Part shown: positions 26,142 through 35,205 of the stretch, in pieces
Layout: each line of letters begins with the position of its first letter
How positions within the stretch are numbered: the first letter of the stretch is position 1
Assembly (NCBI RefSeq): GCF_020831365.1
Contig: NZ_JAJHPV010000004.1
Span: forward strand, 434,001-498,000
From: Massilia agrisoli
GTDB lineage: Bacteria > Pseudomonadota > Gammaproteobacteria > Burkholderiales > Burkholderiaceae_D
Direction: 5' to 3'
Length of the DNA: 64,000 nt
Notes under the pieces: model-generated
Database searches by the model: none
Told to the model about the DNA's origin: nothing
Seen by the model: only the letters and a program-made list of their open reading frames with translations
Program-made: the position numbers and the translations under genes

Positions 26142-27476
26142 TTATTTGGGGGCGGCAATGCCGTGCTTGGACATCAACCGGTAGAGCGTCATGCGCGACA
26201 CGCCAAGGTCGCGTGCCGCCAGCGTGATGTTGCTGCCGGCGCGCTGCAGGCTGGCGCCGATCGCGGCGCGTTCGGCGGCGGTGCGCAGCCGGCCCAGGCC
26301 ATCGCCGGCGCCGGCCGGGTCGGCGCCGGCCAGCTCCAGGTCGTCCGGCGTGATCTGGCGGCCTTCGGCCAGCACCATGGCGCGCCGGATGCGGTTGATC
26401 AGTTCACGCACATTGCCGGGCCAGTCGTGGCTGGCGATGGCGCGCAGGGCCGCGCCGCTGAAGCCTTTCAGGTGGCGCGGCTTGTCGGCTGCATACAGGC
26501 GGAAGAAATGGTCGGTCAGCTCGGGCAGGTCGTCGCGGCGCTCGCGCAGCGGCGGCACGGTGACCGGCAGCACGTTGAGCCGGTAATACAGGTCTTCGCG
26601 GAACTTTCCCTGGGCGACTGCCTGCTTCAGGTTGACGTTCGACGCGGCGATCACGCGCGTATCGACCGAGATGCTGCGGGTCGAACCGATCCGGTAGATG
26701 GTCTTCTCCTGCAAGAAGCGCAGCAGGTTCGACTGCAGCTCGCGCGGCAGGTCGGCGATTTCGTCGAGGAAGATGGTGCCGCCGGCGGCCGATTCAATCA
26801 GGCCGGCCTTGTCGCGCTCGGCGCCGGTAAAGGCGCCGCGCAGGTGGCCGAACAGTTCGGCCTGGATCAGCTGGGGCGCCATCGCGCCGCAATTGACCGG
26901 CACAAACGGGCCGCCGGCGCGCCGCGAATGCGCGTGGATGGCCTGCGCCGTCACGTCCTTGCCGCTGCCGCTTTCACCCCAGATCAGCACCGGCGCGTCC
27001 GATTTGCCCAGGCGCGCGACCTGGGCGCGCAGGCGCGCGATGGCGGCGCTGTTGCCGGTCAGTTCGGTGTGGGCGGCGACGGACGCCGGCGCGCGATGGC
27101 CGTGCAGCAAGGCGAGGCCGTGGGCGTGGCCAAGCGCGTAGGCAAGCCGGCGCGGGTCCGCCGGCTCAGTGTGGAAATCGTGCGCATGCGTACGCACCAG
27201 CTCGCGCCATTCAGGCCGGTCGAGGACGCCTGGCGCGGCCAGCACCAGCCACACCAGCCCGCCATGGGCGCCGAGGAAACGGTCGAGCGCGGCGGGGTCG
27301 GCGGCGGGACCGAGGCCCGACAGCAGCCCGACCTGGCAGGCGTGGGTGCGCACGGCGCGTTCCGCCTCGTTCAAGGTGCGCGCCATGCACAAGGTCCAGC
27401 CGTCGAGGGCGCCGGCGGCGCCGGGCGGGCGCCGGTCGAGTGCAAGCCACAGCAGTTTCTTGTCAGGCAAGGTCAT
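26142..27476 (-). CDS. Sigma-54-dependent activator with VpsR-like N-terminal domain
   Basis: A 444-residue NtrC-type activator. Residues 1-130 are an atypical receiver of the VpsR kind, with no clear phospho-acceptor. The AAA+ domain has Walker A GESGSGKD (167-174), the sigma-54-contact loop GAFTGA (214-219) and Walker B GGTIFLDEIAD. The C-terminal Fis-type HTH is ITLAARDLGVSRMTLYRLMS. ATG 27476 has TGGAG at good spacing. VpsR and relatives drive matrix genes and respond to c-di-GMP. The gene ends 278 bases upstream of the sigma-54 promoter and so probably activates the operon there. Confidence 0.88.
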   Translation of the reverse strand: MTLPDKKLLWLALDRRPPGAAGALDGWTLCMARTLNEAERAVRTHACQVGLLSGLGPAADPAALDRFLGAHGGLVWLVLAAPGVLDRPEWRELVRTHAHDFHTEPADPRRLAYALGHAHGLALLHGHRAPASVAAHTELTGNSAAIARLRAQVARLGKSDAPVLIWGESGSGKDVTAQAIHAHSRRAGGPFVPVNCGAMAPQLIQAELFGHLRGAFTGAERDKAGLIESAAGGTIFLDEIADLPRELQSNLLRFLQEKTIYRIGSTRSISVDTRVIAASNVNLKQAVAQGKFREDLYYRLNVLPVTVPPLRERRDDLPELTDHFFRLYAADKPRHLKGFSGAALRAIASHDWPGNVRELINRIRRAMVLAEGRQITPDDLELAGADPAGAGDGLGRLRTAAERAAIGASLQRAGSNITLAARDLGVSRMTLYRLMSKHGIAAPK

Positions 27477-27609
27477 GAGCAGCTCCAGGGTTCGCGAAAG
27501 CGTACTCAGCTGTGACCGCACCTTATCACCTTCGTTCCACTACCCCCATTGATGCATCTAAAGACAAGCAGCGGGCAAGCGCAAGGCAACAGCGCGACAA
27601 TAGGCCGGC

Positions 27610-28467
27610 CTAGGGCGGGGCGCCGAAGCGTCCGGCCTGGTAGTCGTTGATGGCCTCGATAATTTCTTCGCGGGTATTCATGACAAAGGGGCCGTGGGAC
27701 ACCACCGGTTCACCAAGGGGCTCGGCATGCCCGAACAGCAGCAGGGCGCCGTGGGCGGTTTCCAGCAGCACCTGGTCGCCCTGCTCCGACAGCTCGGCCA
27801 GGTGGAAGGCGCTGGCGGTATCGGGCCCGACGGCGACCGATCCGCGCACCACGTACAGGAACACGGTGCGCCCCAACGGCGCAGGCAGCCGCAGGCGGGC
27901 GCCCGGCTGCAGTTCGACCGTGCTCATGAACACGCCGGTCAGCGACTGCACCGGGCCCTGCACGCCTTCCCACTCGCCGGCGATCAGGTTGACGGTGGCC
28001 TGGCCGCCGGCGGCGGCCAGCGCCGGGATCTCGCCGCGCTGCAGGCCGGTGTAAGCCGGCCGGGTCATTTTCAGGCGTGACGGCAGGTTGATCCACAGCT
28101 GGAGGATTTCGAGGGGGCCGCCGCGCTGGCGGAATGCTTCCGGCGACACTTCGGCATGGATGATGCCGCGCCCGGCCGTCATCCATTGCACGCCGCCGGC
28201 CCGGATCACGCTGTCGTGCCCGGCGCTGTCGCGGTGGGTCAGCATGCCGTCGATGATGAAGGTGACGGTCTCGAAGCCGCGGTGCGGGTGGGGGCCGAAC
28301 GGCAGGCCGCGGTTGCCCGGCGGGTAGGTCTGGGGGCCGTGATGGTTCAGGAACAGGAAAGGGTCGAGCTGGTCGATGCCGGGTCCGGGCAGCGGCCGCT
28401 GCGTGAGCAGGTCGCCGATATCGTCGCGCCGGGCCGGATGCAGGCTCCGGATGGTCTTCTCGCTCAT
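27610..28467 (-). CDS. Pirin family protein (third copy)
   Basis: A 285-residue pirin. The metal ligands are in GPHPHRGFETVTFII and GIIHAEV, and the C-terminal cupin ends near residue 265. An AAGGAG site lies six bases before ATG 28467. It is monocistronic, lies between the sigma-54 activator and a divergent GH2 gene, and has no DoxX neighbour. It differs clearly from the two pirins at 3544 and 4761. Confidence 0.92.
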   Translation of the reverse strand: MSEKTIRSLHPARRDDIGDLLTQRPLPGPGIDQLDPFLFLNHHGPQTYPPGNRGLPFGPHPHRGFETVTFIIDGMLTHRDSAGHDSVIRAGGVQWMTAGRGIIHAEVSPEAFRQRGGPLEILQLWINLPSRLKMTRPAYTGLQRGEIPALAAAGGQATVNLIAGEWEGVQGPVQSLTGVFMSTVELQPGARLRLPAPLGRTVFLYVVRGSVAVGPDTASAFHLAELSEQGDQVLLETAHGALLLFGHAEPLGEPVVSHGPFVMNTREEIIEAINDYQAGRFGAPP

Positions 28468-28706
28468 GCATTGCTCCTTGCGGTGGGATCGAGCGCCACG
28501 ATACCCGAATACTGTCGCGTGCGCCGGGGGTATTCCGCCTGACAAGGCGGGCAGGGGTTATTGCCGCGCGGCACTCCCGCGTAAAAAACTGCGGCGCGCC
28601 GCAACGTGGCGCGCGCGCAGGCATACAATAGAGGCCGGTACGGCGCCATGCGCCTCGCAAAGTCTGCAGGGAATCCCGCAAGCCTGGCATCGAGTGGAGG
28701 ATGACG

Positions 28707-30458
28707 ATGAGCGAATTCGCGTACCCGCGACCCCAGCTTGTCCGCGAGCAGTGGCTGAACCTCAACGGGCCGTGGCGATTCCTGTTCGACGACGCGCGGC
28801 GCTACCACCGCCCCGACGACGGACTCGCATGGACGCACCGGATCATGGTGCCGTTTGCGCCGGAATCGGCCGCAAGCGGCCTGCGCGAGGCCGGTTTCCA
28901 CCGTCATTGCTGGTACCAGCGCGACTTCGACCTGCGCCGCGGCGAAGGCCGCACCATCCTGCATTTCGGCGCGGTCGATTACAAGGCGCGGGTATGGGTC
29001 AACCATCACCTGGTGGCCGAGCATGAAGGCGGCCATACGCCGTTCTGCGCCGACATCACCGCTGCGCTCCATCCCGGCGGCAGGCAGACCGTCACCGTGC
29101 AAGTCGAGGACGACCCGCACGACCTGGCCAAGCCGCGCGGCAAGCAGGACTGGCGGCTGGAGCCGCACGCGATCTGGTACCCGCGCACCACCGGCATCTG
29201 GCAGACGGTGTGGCTGGAGCAGGTCGGCCAGACCTACATCAAGAGCCTGCGCTGGACGCCGGTCTTCGAGAACTATGAAATCGGCTGCGAACTGATGGCC
29301 GCCGGCGAGCCGTGCGACGAGCTGTTCGTCGAAGTCAGGATCTGGCACAAGGGCCAGTTGCTGGCCGACGACCATTACAAGCTCCTCGAGAACGAAGCCA
29401 ACCGCAAGATCGCATTGTCCGATCCCGGGATCGACGATTCGCGCAACGAGCTGCTGTGGAGCCCGGAGCGGCCGACCCTGCTCAGCGCCGAGGTCACCCT
29501 GCGCCACCGCGGCGCGGTGCTCGACAGGGTAAGCTCGTACACGGCGCTGCGTTCGGTCAACATCAACCGCGACCGCTTCATGCTCAACGGCCGCTCCTAT
29601 CCGCTGCGGCTGGTGCTCGACCAGGGCTACTGGCCCGACACCCTCTTGACCCCGCCGGGCGACGAGGCGCTCCGGGGCGATGTGGCGCTGGCCAAGGCGA
29701 TGGGCTTCAATGGTGTGCGCAAGCACCAGAAGATCGAAGACCCGCGCTACCTGTACTGGGCGGACAAGCTGGGCCTGCTGGTGTGGGAAGAAATGCCCTC
29801 GGCCTACCGCTTCAGCGCAAGGGCAATCAGCCGCATGGTGCGCGAGTGGACCGAAGCCATCCAGCGCGACTACAGCCACCCCTGCGTCATCGTCTGGGTG
29901 CCATTCAACGAGTCGTGGGGCGTGCCGAACCTGATCTCGATCCAGGCGCACCGCAATGCCGTCGAGGCGCTGTACCACCTGACCCGCACGCTCGACGCGA
30001 CCCGCCCGGTGATCGGCAACGACGGCTGGGAGGCTTCGGCCACCGACATCCTCGGCATCCACGACCAGGACTGCGACCCCGACCGGCTGCAGGCGCGCTA
30101 CGCAGCCAATGGCCAGCCCGGCGCGCTGGTCGACCTGCGCCGGCCGGGCGGGCGCATCCTGACGCTCGACGGCTTCCCGCACCGTGGCCAGCCGATCATG
30201 CTGACCCACTGCGGCGGCATTGTCTTTGACGAAAGCGGAGCGCAAACGGATCGCGCCAACTGCCAGGAGCGCTTCCTCGACCTGTACCAGCGGCTGCTCG
30301 ATGTGGTGAGCAGCAGCACCATGTTCAGCGGCTACTGCTACACGCAGTTCGCCGACACTTTCCAGGAAACCAATGGCTTGCTGTACGCCGACCGCAGGCC
30401 CAAGATGCCGCTCGAGCGGATTCGCGCGGCAACCTTGCACCAGTGCGGCGAGCCCTGA
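28707..30458 (+). CDS. Glycoside hydrolase family 2-like protein with the catalytic nucleophile replaced by His
   Basis: A 583-residue paralogue of the GH2 enzyme at 12352, with the same three-domain layout and long identical blocks (for example [20 protein letters not shown]). The acid/base Glu402 in [11 protein letters not shown] is kept. The nucleophile position reads LTHCGG instead of LTEFGG, so Glu is replaced by His501 (codon CAC) and Phe by Cys. It may be inactive on glycosides, a binding protein, or use another mechanism. ATG 28707 has GGAGG at six-base spacing; ATG 28701 abuts it. galE follows 19 bases later, so the two form an operon. Confidence 0.85.
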   Translation: MSEFAYPRPQLVREQWLNLNGPWRFLFDDARRYHRPDDGLAWTHRIMVPFAPESAASGLREAGFHRHCWYQRDFDLRRGEGRTILHFGAVDYKARVWVNHHLVAEHEGGHTPFCADITAALHPGGRQTVTVQVEDDPHDLAKPRGKQDWRLEPHAIWYPRTTGIWQTVWLEQVGQTYIKSLRWTPVFENYEIGCELMAAGEPCDELFVEVRIWHKGQLLADDHYKLLENEANRKIALSDPGIDDSRNELLWSPERPTLLSAEVTLRHRGAVLDRVSSYTALRSVNINRDRFMLNGRSYPLRLVLDQGYWPDTLLTPPGDEALRGDVALAKAMGFNGVRKHQKIEDPRYLYWADKLGLLVWEEMPSAYRFSARAISRMVREWTEAIQRDYSHPCVIVWVPFNESWGVPNLISIQAHRNAVEALYHLTRTLDATRPVIGNDGWEASATDILGIHDQDCDPDRLQARYAANGQPGALVDLRRPGGRILTLDGFPHRGQPIMLTHCGGIVFDESGAQTDRANCQERFLDLYQRLLDVVSSSTMFSGYCYTQFADTFQETNGLLYADRRPKMPLERIRAATLHQCGEP

Positions 30459-30477
30459 CCAACAAGGAGCGGCTTTG

Positions 30478-31500
30478 ATGAAACCAACTATTCTCGTGGT
30501 CGGCGGCGCAGGCTACATCGGTTCGCAGATGACCAGGCAACTGGCCGCGGCTGGCTACGTGCCGGTGGTGCTGGACGACTTGTCGAACGGCAGGCGTGAG
30601 GCGGTCGGGCCGCACCGGCTGGTGGTGGCCGACATGGGTGAGCGCGGCGCCCTCGACGCGCTGCTGCAGGCGTTCCAGTTCGACGCAGTGATGCACTTCG
30701 CCAGCTTTATCCAGGTGGGCGAATCGGTCACCGAACCGGGGCGCTACTACGATAACAACGTCGGCAACACGGTGCGGCTGCTGCAGGCGATGGTGAGGCA
30801 CGGGGTCAGGAACTTCATCTTTTCATCGACTGCCGCCATCTTCGGCGACCCGGCCTATGTGCCGATCGACGAGCGCCATCCCAAGGAACCGATCAATCCC
30901 TACGGGCGCTCGAAGTGGATGGTGGAGCAGGTGCTTGGCGATTTCGAGAGCGCATACGGGCTGCGTTCAAGCTGCCTGCGCTATTTCAACGCCGCCGGCG
31001 CCGATCCCGACATCGCACTGGGCGAATGCCACCAGCCTGAAACGCACCTGATCCCGCTGGTGCTGCAGGCGGCGGCGGGGAGGCGCGCCGACATCACCGT
31101 GTACGGCGAGGACTACGACACGCCCGACGGCACCTGCATTCGCGACTACATCCACGTCAGCGACTTGTGCGACGCCCACCTCCTGGCGCTGCAGCAACTG
31201 CGCGCTGGCGGACCGGGCACGCGCTACAACCTCGGCAACGGGGCCGGCTATTCGATTCGCGAGGTAATCGACGCGGCCGAAAGGGTAACCGGACGGACCA
31301 TCGCGCGCAAAAGCGGCCCGCGGCGGGCGGGCGATCCGCCCGTGCTGGTGGCGGACGCCACCCTGGCGAAAAGCGAACTGGGCTGGCGGCCGCGCTTTGC
31401 CGACCTGGATGCGATCATCCTGCATGCGTGGCGCTGGGAGCAGGAGCATTTTGGCGCGGCGGCGGCGGCGCGTGCGCCGGCGCGTTCCGGCCCTGACTAA
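30478..31500 (+). CDS. galE: UDP-glucose 4-epimerase
   Basis: A 340-residue short-chain epimerase that interconverts UDP-glucose and UDP-galactose. It has the NAD motif GGAGYIGS at residues 9-16, the catalytic Ser/Thr region SSTAAIFG near 118 and the YGRSK Tyr/Lys pair. The C-terminal substrate part includes DGTCIRDYIHVSDL. AAGGAG precedes ATG 30478. It closes the Leloir pathway with galT and galK of the other locus and is cotranscribed with the nucleophile-less GH2 protein. Confidence 0.94.
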   Translation: MKPTILVVGGAGYIGSQMTRQLAAAGYVPVVLDDLSNGRREAVGPHRLVVADMGERGALDALLQAFQFDAVMHFASFIQVGESVTEPGRYYDNNVGNTVRLLQAMVRHGVRNFIFSSTAAIFGDPAYVPIDERHPKEPINPYGRSKWMVEQVLGDFESAYGLRSSCLRYFNAAGADPDIALGECHQPETHLIPLVLQAAAGRRADITVYGEDYDTPDGTCIRDYIHVSDLCDAHLLALQQLRAGGPGTRYNLGNGAGYSIREVIDAAERVTGRTIARKSGPRRAGDPPVLVADATLAKSELGWRPRFADLDAIILHAWRWEQEHFGAAAAARAPARSGPD

Positions 31501-31522
31501 TCGAAATGCGCGTTCAATAACC

Positions 31523-31696
31523 TACGTCGTCCGTGCGAAGGCAGCGGCTCATAGGCCATCTGCTCTGATGTGCCATATCTTCCTGCTTGTCGCATCGCGC
31601 GGTCAATCAGCACCGTCGTCCTTGCGAAGGCGGGGTCCAATCAACCATCTGCGCCGAGGTGCTATAGGTCCCTGCCTTCGCAGGGACGACATTTTC
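31523..31696. repeat. REP-like repeats (GTCGTCC-TGCGAAGGC type) in a gene-free stretch
   Basis: Three copies of a GTCGTCCNTGCGAAGGC-like unit lie at about 31525, 31614 and, inverted, 31671-31693. The last is a good hairpin (GTCCCTGC / GCAGGGAC). They fill most of the 349-base gap between galE and the TraB-like gene. I see no gene and no terminator in that gap. Confidence 0.65.
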
Positions 31697-31849
31697 ACGC
31701 TCTGGATTCACGGCGCCGAAGCACGGTGGTCTCCCTGCGATTTATAAAAGCGATAACGCAGCGAAATTTTCCTTGTGCGAAGGTTCCGTGCAGGCATCGG
31801 GTGCTCTAAGATATCCGGGCAGTATTTGCTGTGCCTGCCGGAATCCTGG

Positions 31850-32893
31850 ATGTCGAATCAATCACCGCTGCCGCCTTGCCTTGTCCGACTGCTTGCCGGA
31901 CTTGTGTTCAGCATCTCCTCACTTGCCGCGTCCGCTCCAGCGTCCGCGGACGCACCGCTTGCAGCTGGCGATCTTGCCCCTGCGTCAGGGCTGTCCGTGG
32001 CCGGCTCGGTGGCGCACAGTGCCTATGCGGCGCCGGCCAAGCCGCGTGCGCAGCCTCGCGGCGCGCCTGCCGGAGGGCAGGGCGCGCTGTTTCGCGTCAC
32101 GCGCGACGGCCAGATGGCCTACCTGTTCGGCACCATCCATGTCGGCGCCAGTTCCTTCTATCCGCTGGCTCCGCAGGTCAGCCGCGCACTGGCGGACTCA
32201 AGCCAGCTCGTGCTCGAACTGGACACGCGCGCCAGCGACGACTTCGACCAGGCGGTGCGCAAGCACGCAAGCTATCCGGCCGGCGACCACATCCGCAATC
32301 ACGTTTCGCCCGACACATTGCGCCGCCTGGTGACAGCCCTGCATGCTGCCGGCATTCCCCTGTCCGGTGTCGGCCACCTGAAGCCCTGGCTACTGGCAAA
32401 CATGCTCATCGGTATCGAACTGGAGCGCAGCGGCTTTAAACGCGCGCACGGCAACGAATCGTTCCTGCTCGACGCCGTGCAGCCGCGCGGCGCCAAACTT
32501 GCTGAACTCGAAAGCGCCGACTACCAGCTGTCGCTGTTCGATACGCTTGGCGACGCCAGCGCCGAGGCTTACCTGCGCGAAGCCCTCGATGACCTGTCCA
32601 GCGGCATGTCCATGAAGAAGGCCAGGGCCATTATCGACGCCTGGACGTCAGGCGACGCCGCCGCGCTGGACGCCTTGATTCCCGACACGATCGGCGACGG
32701 CACCGTGACGTCCGACTTTACCCGCCGTACCTTGCTGGACCGGCGCAACCCGGAGATGGCGCAGCGAATCGCGCACATCATGAAGGATGGGACAGTCAGC
32801 TTCGTGGGCGTCGGCCTGCTGCACCTGCTGGGCGCAAACGGCTTGCCCCAGCTGCTTTCGCAGCGAGGCTACCAGGTCGAGCGCATCTACTGA
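31850..32893 (+). CDS. TraB/GumN family protein
   Basis: A 347-residue exported protein. A signal peptide (about residues 1-34) is followed by a low-complexity stretch and then the TraB domain. The opening motif is LFGTIHVGASSFYPL and the closing motif is SFVGVGLLHLLGANG. Family members include the plasmid pheromone-shutdown protein TraB and the metalloprotease-like Tiki proteins. The conserved GxxH pair supports a hydrolase-like fold, but no substrate is known. The start at ATG 31850 is chosen because the signal peptide begins there. Confidence 0.85.
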   Translation: MSNQSPLPPCLVRLLAGLVFSISSLAASAPASADAPLAAGDLAPASGLSVAGSVAHSAYAAPAKPRAQPRGAPAGGQGALFRVTRDGQMAYLFGTIHVGASSFYPLAPQVSRALADSSQLVLELDTRASDDFDQAVRKHASYPAGDHIRNHVSPDTLRRLVTALHAAGIPLSGVGHLKPWLLANMLIGIELERSGFKRAHGNESFLLDAVQPRGAKLAELESADYQLSLFDTLGDASAEAYLREALDDLSSGMSMKKARAIIDAWTSGDAAALDALIPDTIGDGTVTSDFTRRTLLDRRNPEMAQRIAHIMKDGTVSFVGVGLLHLLGANGLPQLLSQRGYQVERIY

Positions 32894-32900
32894 GCCGGCC

Positions 32901-33431
32901 TTAGCGCCGGATTTCTCCACCGCTCAGATTGACCCGGTCTCCGCTGCGGAAGGTCGGCGCCGATTCCTGGGTGATGACGCGGGTGCTGCCATCGTCCATG
33001 CGCAGGGTGACGCGGTAGACGCGGTCGCCGGCAGCGCCGGCAGTGCCGCCAACAGCCGCCCCCGCCATGGTGCCGGCCCCGGTTGCCGCTTCGCTGCGGG
33101 GCACCACCTCAATCATTGTCACGACGCTGTTTGGCGCCATGGCGGCGGTGGACGCCTGTGCGCCCGCGCTTTGCGGATCCGTGGTGGTGCCCATGGCGCC
33201 TGCGCCGCCGCTTGTTTCGGCGCCAGTGCCGGTTGCCGTGCCGGCCGTGCCTGCGGTGCTTCCCATGCTGCCCGTGCCGGTGGTGGAAGGCGTGCCGTAG
33301 CTGACCCCAGTGGCCGATTCGGACGACGTGGTGCCGGCGGTATCGCCCGTGCCCATCCTGTCAGTGGTGCATGCCGCGAGCCCGAATGCCAGCAGACCGG
33401 CCAACAGCACGCCATGTTCTATACGCTTCAT
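32901..33431 (-). CDS. Lipoprotein with Thr/Gly-rich region and C-terminal beta domain
   Basis: A 176-residue protein. The lipobox is LAAC (Cys21) at the end of a signal peptide, so it is likely an outer-membrane lipoprotein. Residues 25-105 are a Thr/Gly/Ser/Ala-rich linker. The C-terminal part has a glycine-zipper segment (GTMAGAAVGGTAGAAG) followed by VYRVTLRMDDGSTRVITQE, like small envelope proteins of the SlyB/17-kDa antigen type. Convergent with the TraB-like gene, eight bases away. Confidence 0.78.
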   Translation of the reverse strand: MKRIEHGVLLAGLLAFGLAACTTDRMGTGDTAGTTSSESATGVSYGTPSTTGTGSMGSTAGTAGTATGTGAETSGGAGAMGTTTDPQSAGAQASTAAMAPNSVVTMIEVVPRSEAATGAGTMAGAAVGGTAGAAGDRVYRVTLRMDDGSTRVITQESAPTFRSGDRVNLSGGEIRR

Positions 33432-33594
33432 GATCAACTCCTTTGGTTGGGTGTTTTTTCGTGTGTGCGTGACAATGCCGCGTGCCACTCTGGTAAGAGG
33501 TGCTAACGCGGCTGACGTTCCAAGCTACACGGTCGTTACGTGACCCACATCAAATGGCTGAACAGTTCGGTGAATGTTGGGGAGCCGGGCCCTG

Positions 33595-34002
33595 CTAGCG
33601 GCCTGGACGGGCGCGGCGCGGCTCGCCCGGCAGGAAGGCCCACAGCAGGCCGGCGACCATGATGGCCGCGTTGCAATCGACCAGCCAGTCGCCGACCGCG
33701 CCGCGGCGGTAGGGCAGGAAGCTTTGGACCAGTTCGTCGACGGCGCCCATCGCGGCCACCGTCAGGACGGACTTCAGCGCGCGCGATGGGGCGCTGCCGC
33801 TGCTGCCGGTGTACAGCAGCAGGGTGATGGCGCCGTAGGCCAGCGAGTGCAGCACAATGCCGGAGGCGTAGTTGCCGATCTCGGCGCGCGCTCCAGGAAT
33901 CGCGCCCATCGTGACAATGGCGGCGTACCCGGCGAAGGCGGCGCTGTAGCGCAGGCGCTGGAATTTCGGGTCGAGGAAGAGGAGTGAGAGCAGGGCTGGC
34001 AT
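33595..34002 (-). CDS. VanZ-like family membrane protein
   Basis: A 135-residue protein with about four hydrophobic segments and the VanZ-type stretch GAVDELVQSFLPYRRGAVGDWLV. The VanZ signature (DE-Q-F-GR-D-N) is largely there, including WLVDCNAA. VanZ proteins can give low-level teicoplanin resistance but most bacterial members have unknown roles. The start at ATG 34002 is the best-fitting one; a longer reading upstream is basic and not membrane-like. Confidence 0.75.
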   Translation of the reverse strand: MPALLSLLFLDPKFQRLRYSAAFAGYAAIVTMGAIPGARAEIGNYASGIVLHSLAYGAITLLLYTGSSGSAPSRALKSVLTVAAMGAVDELVQSFLPYRRGAVGDWLVDCNAAIMVAGLLWAFLPGEPRRARPGR

Positions 34003-34112
34003 CGGCTTTGCGCGCGTGGAAACCGGCAACGATACCACGCCAGCCGCCTGCGCGCCGGCATCGGTGGCGTCGCGCACGCAGGTGCCGCCGGGCGGGGCCG
34101 GCGGCGGGTTGG

Positions 34113-34436
34113 TCAGATGGTCAGCGCCGGTGTGCCGTTGGCGTAGCAGGCGTCGAAGCAGCTTTCGCAGTTGACGCAGAACAGGTGGGCGATGCGCACC
34201 GAATGCTGGCGCAGCACAAGCCGCAGGTGGGTGTTGGCGCACTTGGGGCAGGTCTCCCTGACCAGCCCGAAACTGGTGGCAACGACACCGTCGCCGTCTG
34301 CGCCGAGGCGGTCGATGACATCGTCAGGATTCAGTTCGCGAAGAAAGAGCCGGTCTTCGGCGGCAGCGTGGTGGCGGCGTCCTGGCGGGATCGCCTGGAC
34401 TTTGCCCTTGACGGGTTCAAGCAGGTGTTCGCTCAT
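34113..34436 (-). CDS. Small zinc-ribbon-like protein of unknown function
   Basis: A 107-residue cytoplasmic protein. Its C-terminal half has two Cys pairs, CPKCAN and CVNCESCFDAC, that look able to bind one or two Zn ions or an Fe-S cluster. The N-terminal half is charged and has no recognised domain. ATG 34436 is the only plausible start. It is not clearly in an operon with the VanZ-like gene, 110 bases downstream. Confidence 0.6.
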   Translation of the reverse strand: MSEHLLEPVKGKVQAIPPGRRHHAAAEDRLFLRELNPDDVIDRLGADGDGVVATSFGLVRETCPKCANTHLRLVLRQHSVRIAHLFCVNCESCFDACYANGTPALTI

Positions 34437-34576
34437 TCATCTACTCCGGTGACGTTAACTGGCCGGTACATGCAACCATGGCAAAGGATATTCATGATAG
34501 TAGAAAGTCACGCCTCTTCAAGGGTCGGATAATGCTGAGTTAGATCCAGATCAAACACATCGGGAATCTCTGCCCC

Positions 34577-34603
34577 AAAAAAATGCCCGCTTCGCAGCGG
34601 GCA
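34577..34603 (-). terminator. Rho-independent terminator with no obvious upstream gene
   Basis: A perfect eight-bp stem (TGCCCGCT / AGCGGGCA) with a four-base loop, followed by seven T residues on the minus strand. The nearest minus-strand gene upstream ends 600 bases away and has its own terminator at 35048. Confidence 0.8.
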
Positions 34604-34707
34604 AAACCCAAGATCGGGCCAAGAGACGGGAATTCGGAGTGGTGTGCTGCCTTGAAGGTCAGCACACCTGCCTGCCGTCACGCCTATCGGGTGCGTGTAC
34701 AGCAGAT
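34577..34707 (-). ncRNA. Candidate small RNA ending in a strong terminator
   Basis: Within the 769-base gene-free stretch 34437-35205, the minus strand carries a -10-like TATACT (34714-34719), then a perfect nine-bp hairpin (34641-34668) and then an eight-bp GC-rich hairpin with seven T residues (34577-34603). No convincing open frame lies between these, so a short (about 130 nt) untranslated RNA is likely. The hairpins are seen; expression and the 5' end are inferred. The -35 is poor. Confidence 0.4.
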
Positions 34708-34907
34708 GAATGAAGTATAGGTGGGCAATGTGACCGCGGTATGACGTGGCGCAAACGGAAGGGGGTGGGGTTAGAACTTTGGGGGGAGGGGGCGGTCTGG
34801 CTTCGGCAGCAGCTCGCCGAATTCAAGCTTGACGGGACATAATCAAAAAAGGCTATGTCACCGTTAAGTGTGGAATTCAGCACGTCGTGCCCGCCACTGG
34901 CGGACCC

Positions 34908-35011
34908 GATTTCCCGCGAAAGCGGGAACCCCTACTATGTATGCGCTGGAGGTCGAATCGCTTTATTACTGATCGTCTTCAGTATGGGTTCCCGCGTGCG
35001 CGGGAACGACG
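34908..35011. repeat. REP-like palindrome pair, same family as 8951-9051
   Basis: Copies of the TTCCCGCG/CGCGGGAA palindrome at 34908-34931 and, inverted, 34986-35011, about 55 bases apart. They lie in the long gene-free stretch before the SDR/OhrR-like genes. Confidence 0.7.
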
Positions 35012-35047
35012 AGGGTGTAGCGCTTCCATACCTAACGGCCCATAGTC

Positions 35048-35079
35048 AAAAAAAAAAGCCCGCTGGTGAAAGCGGGCTT
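35048..35079 (-). terminator. Rho-independent terminator of the SDR/OhrR-like operon
   Basis: On the minus strand a nine-bp stem (AAGCCCGCT / AGCGGGCTT) is followed by about ten T residues. It lies 127 bases beyond the stop codon of the MarR-family gene. Confidence 0.85.
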
Positions 35080-35205
35080 AAAACTATTTTCTTGGAGGAG
35101 AATAGTGGAGACAGGTGAGATTATGGTGCGTCGCCACATATTCGTCCAATTGTCTTTTTAGATACCAGTCATGCATTTTTCCTATAACTGGTCAGAATAT
35201 GCTGA

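Noticed and set aside
34659-34883. A 74-residue minus-strand open frame in the gene-free stretch
   Set aside because: It overlaps the candidate RNA hairpin, has a composition unlike its neighbours, and has no convincing ribosome site.
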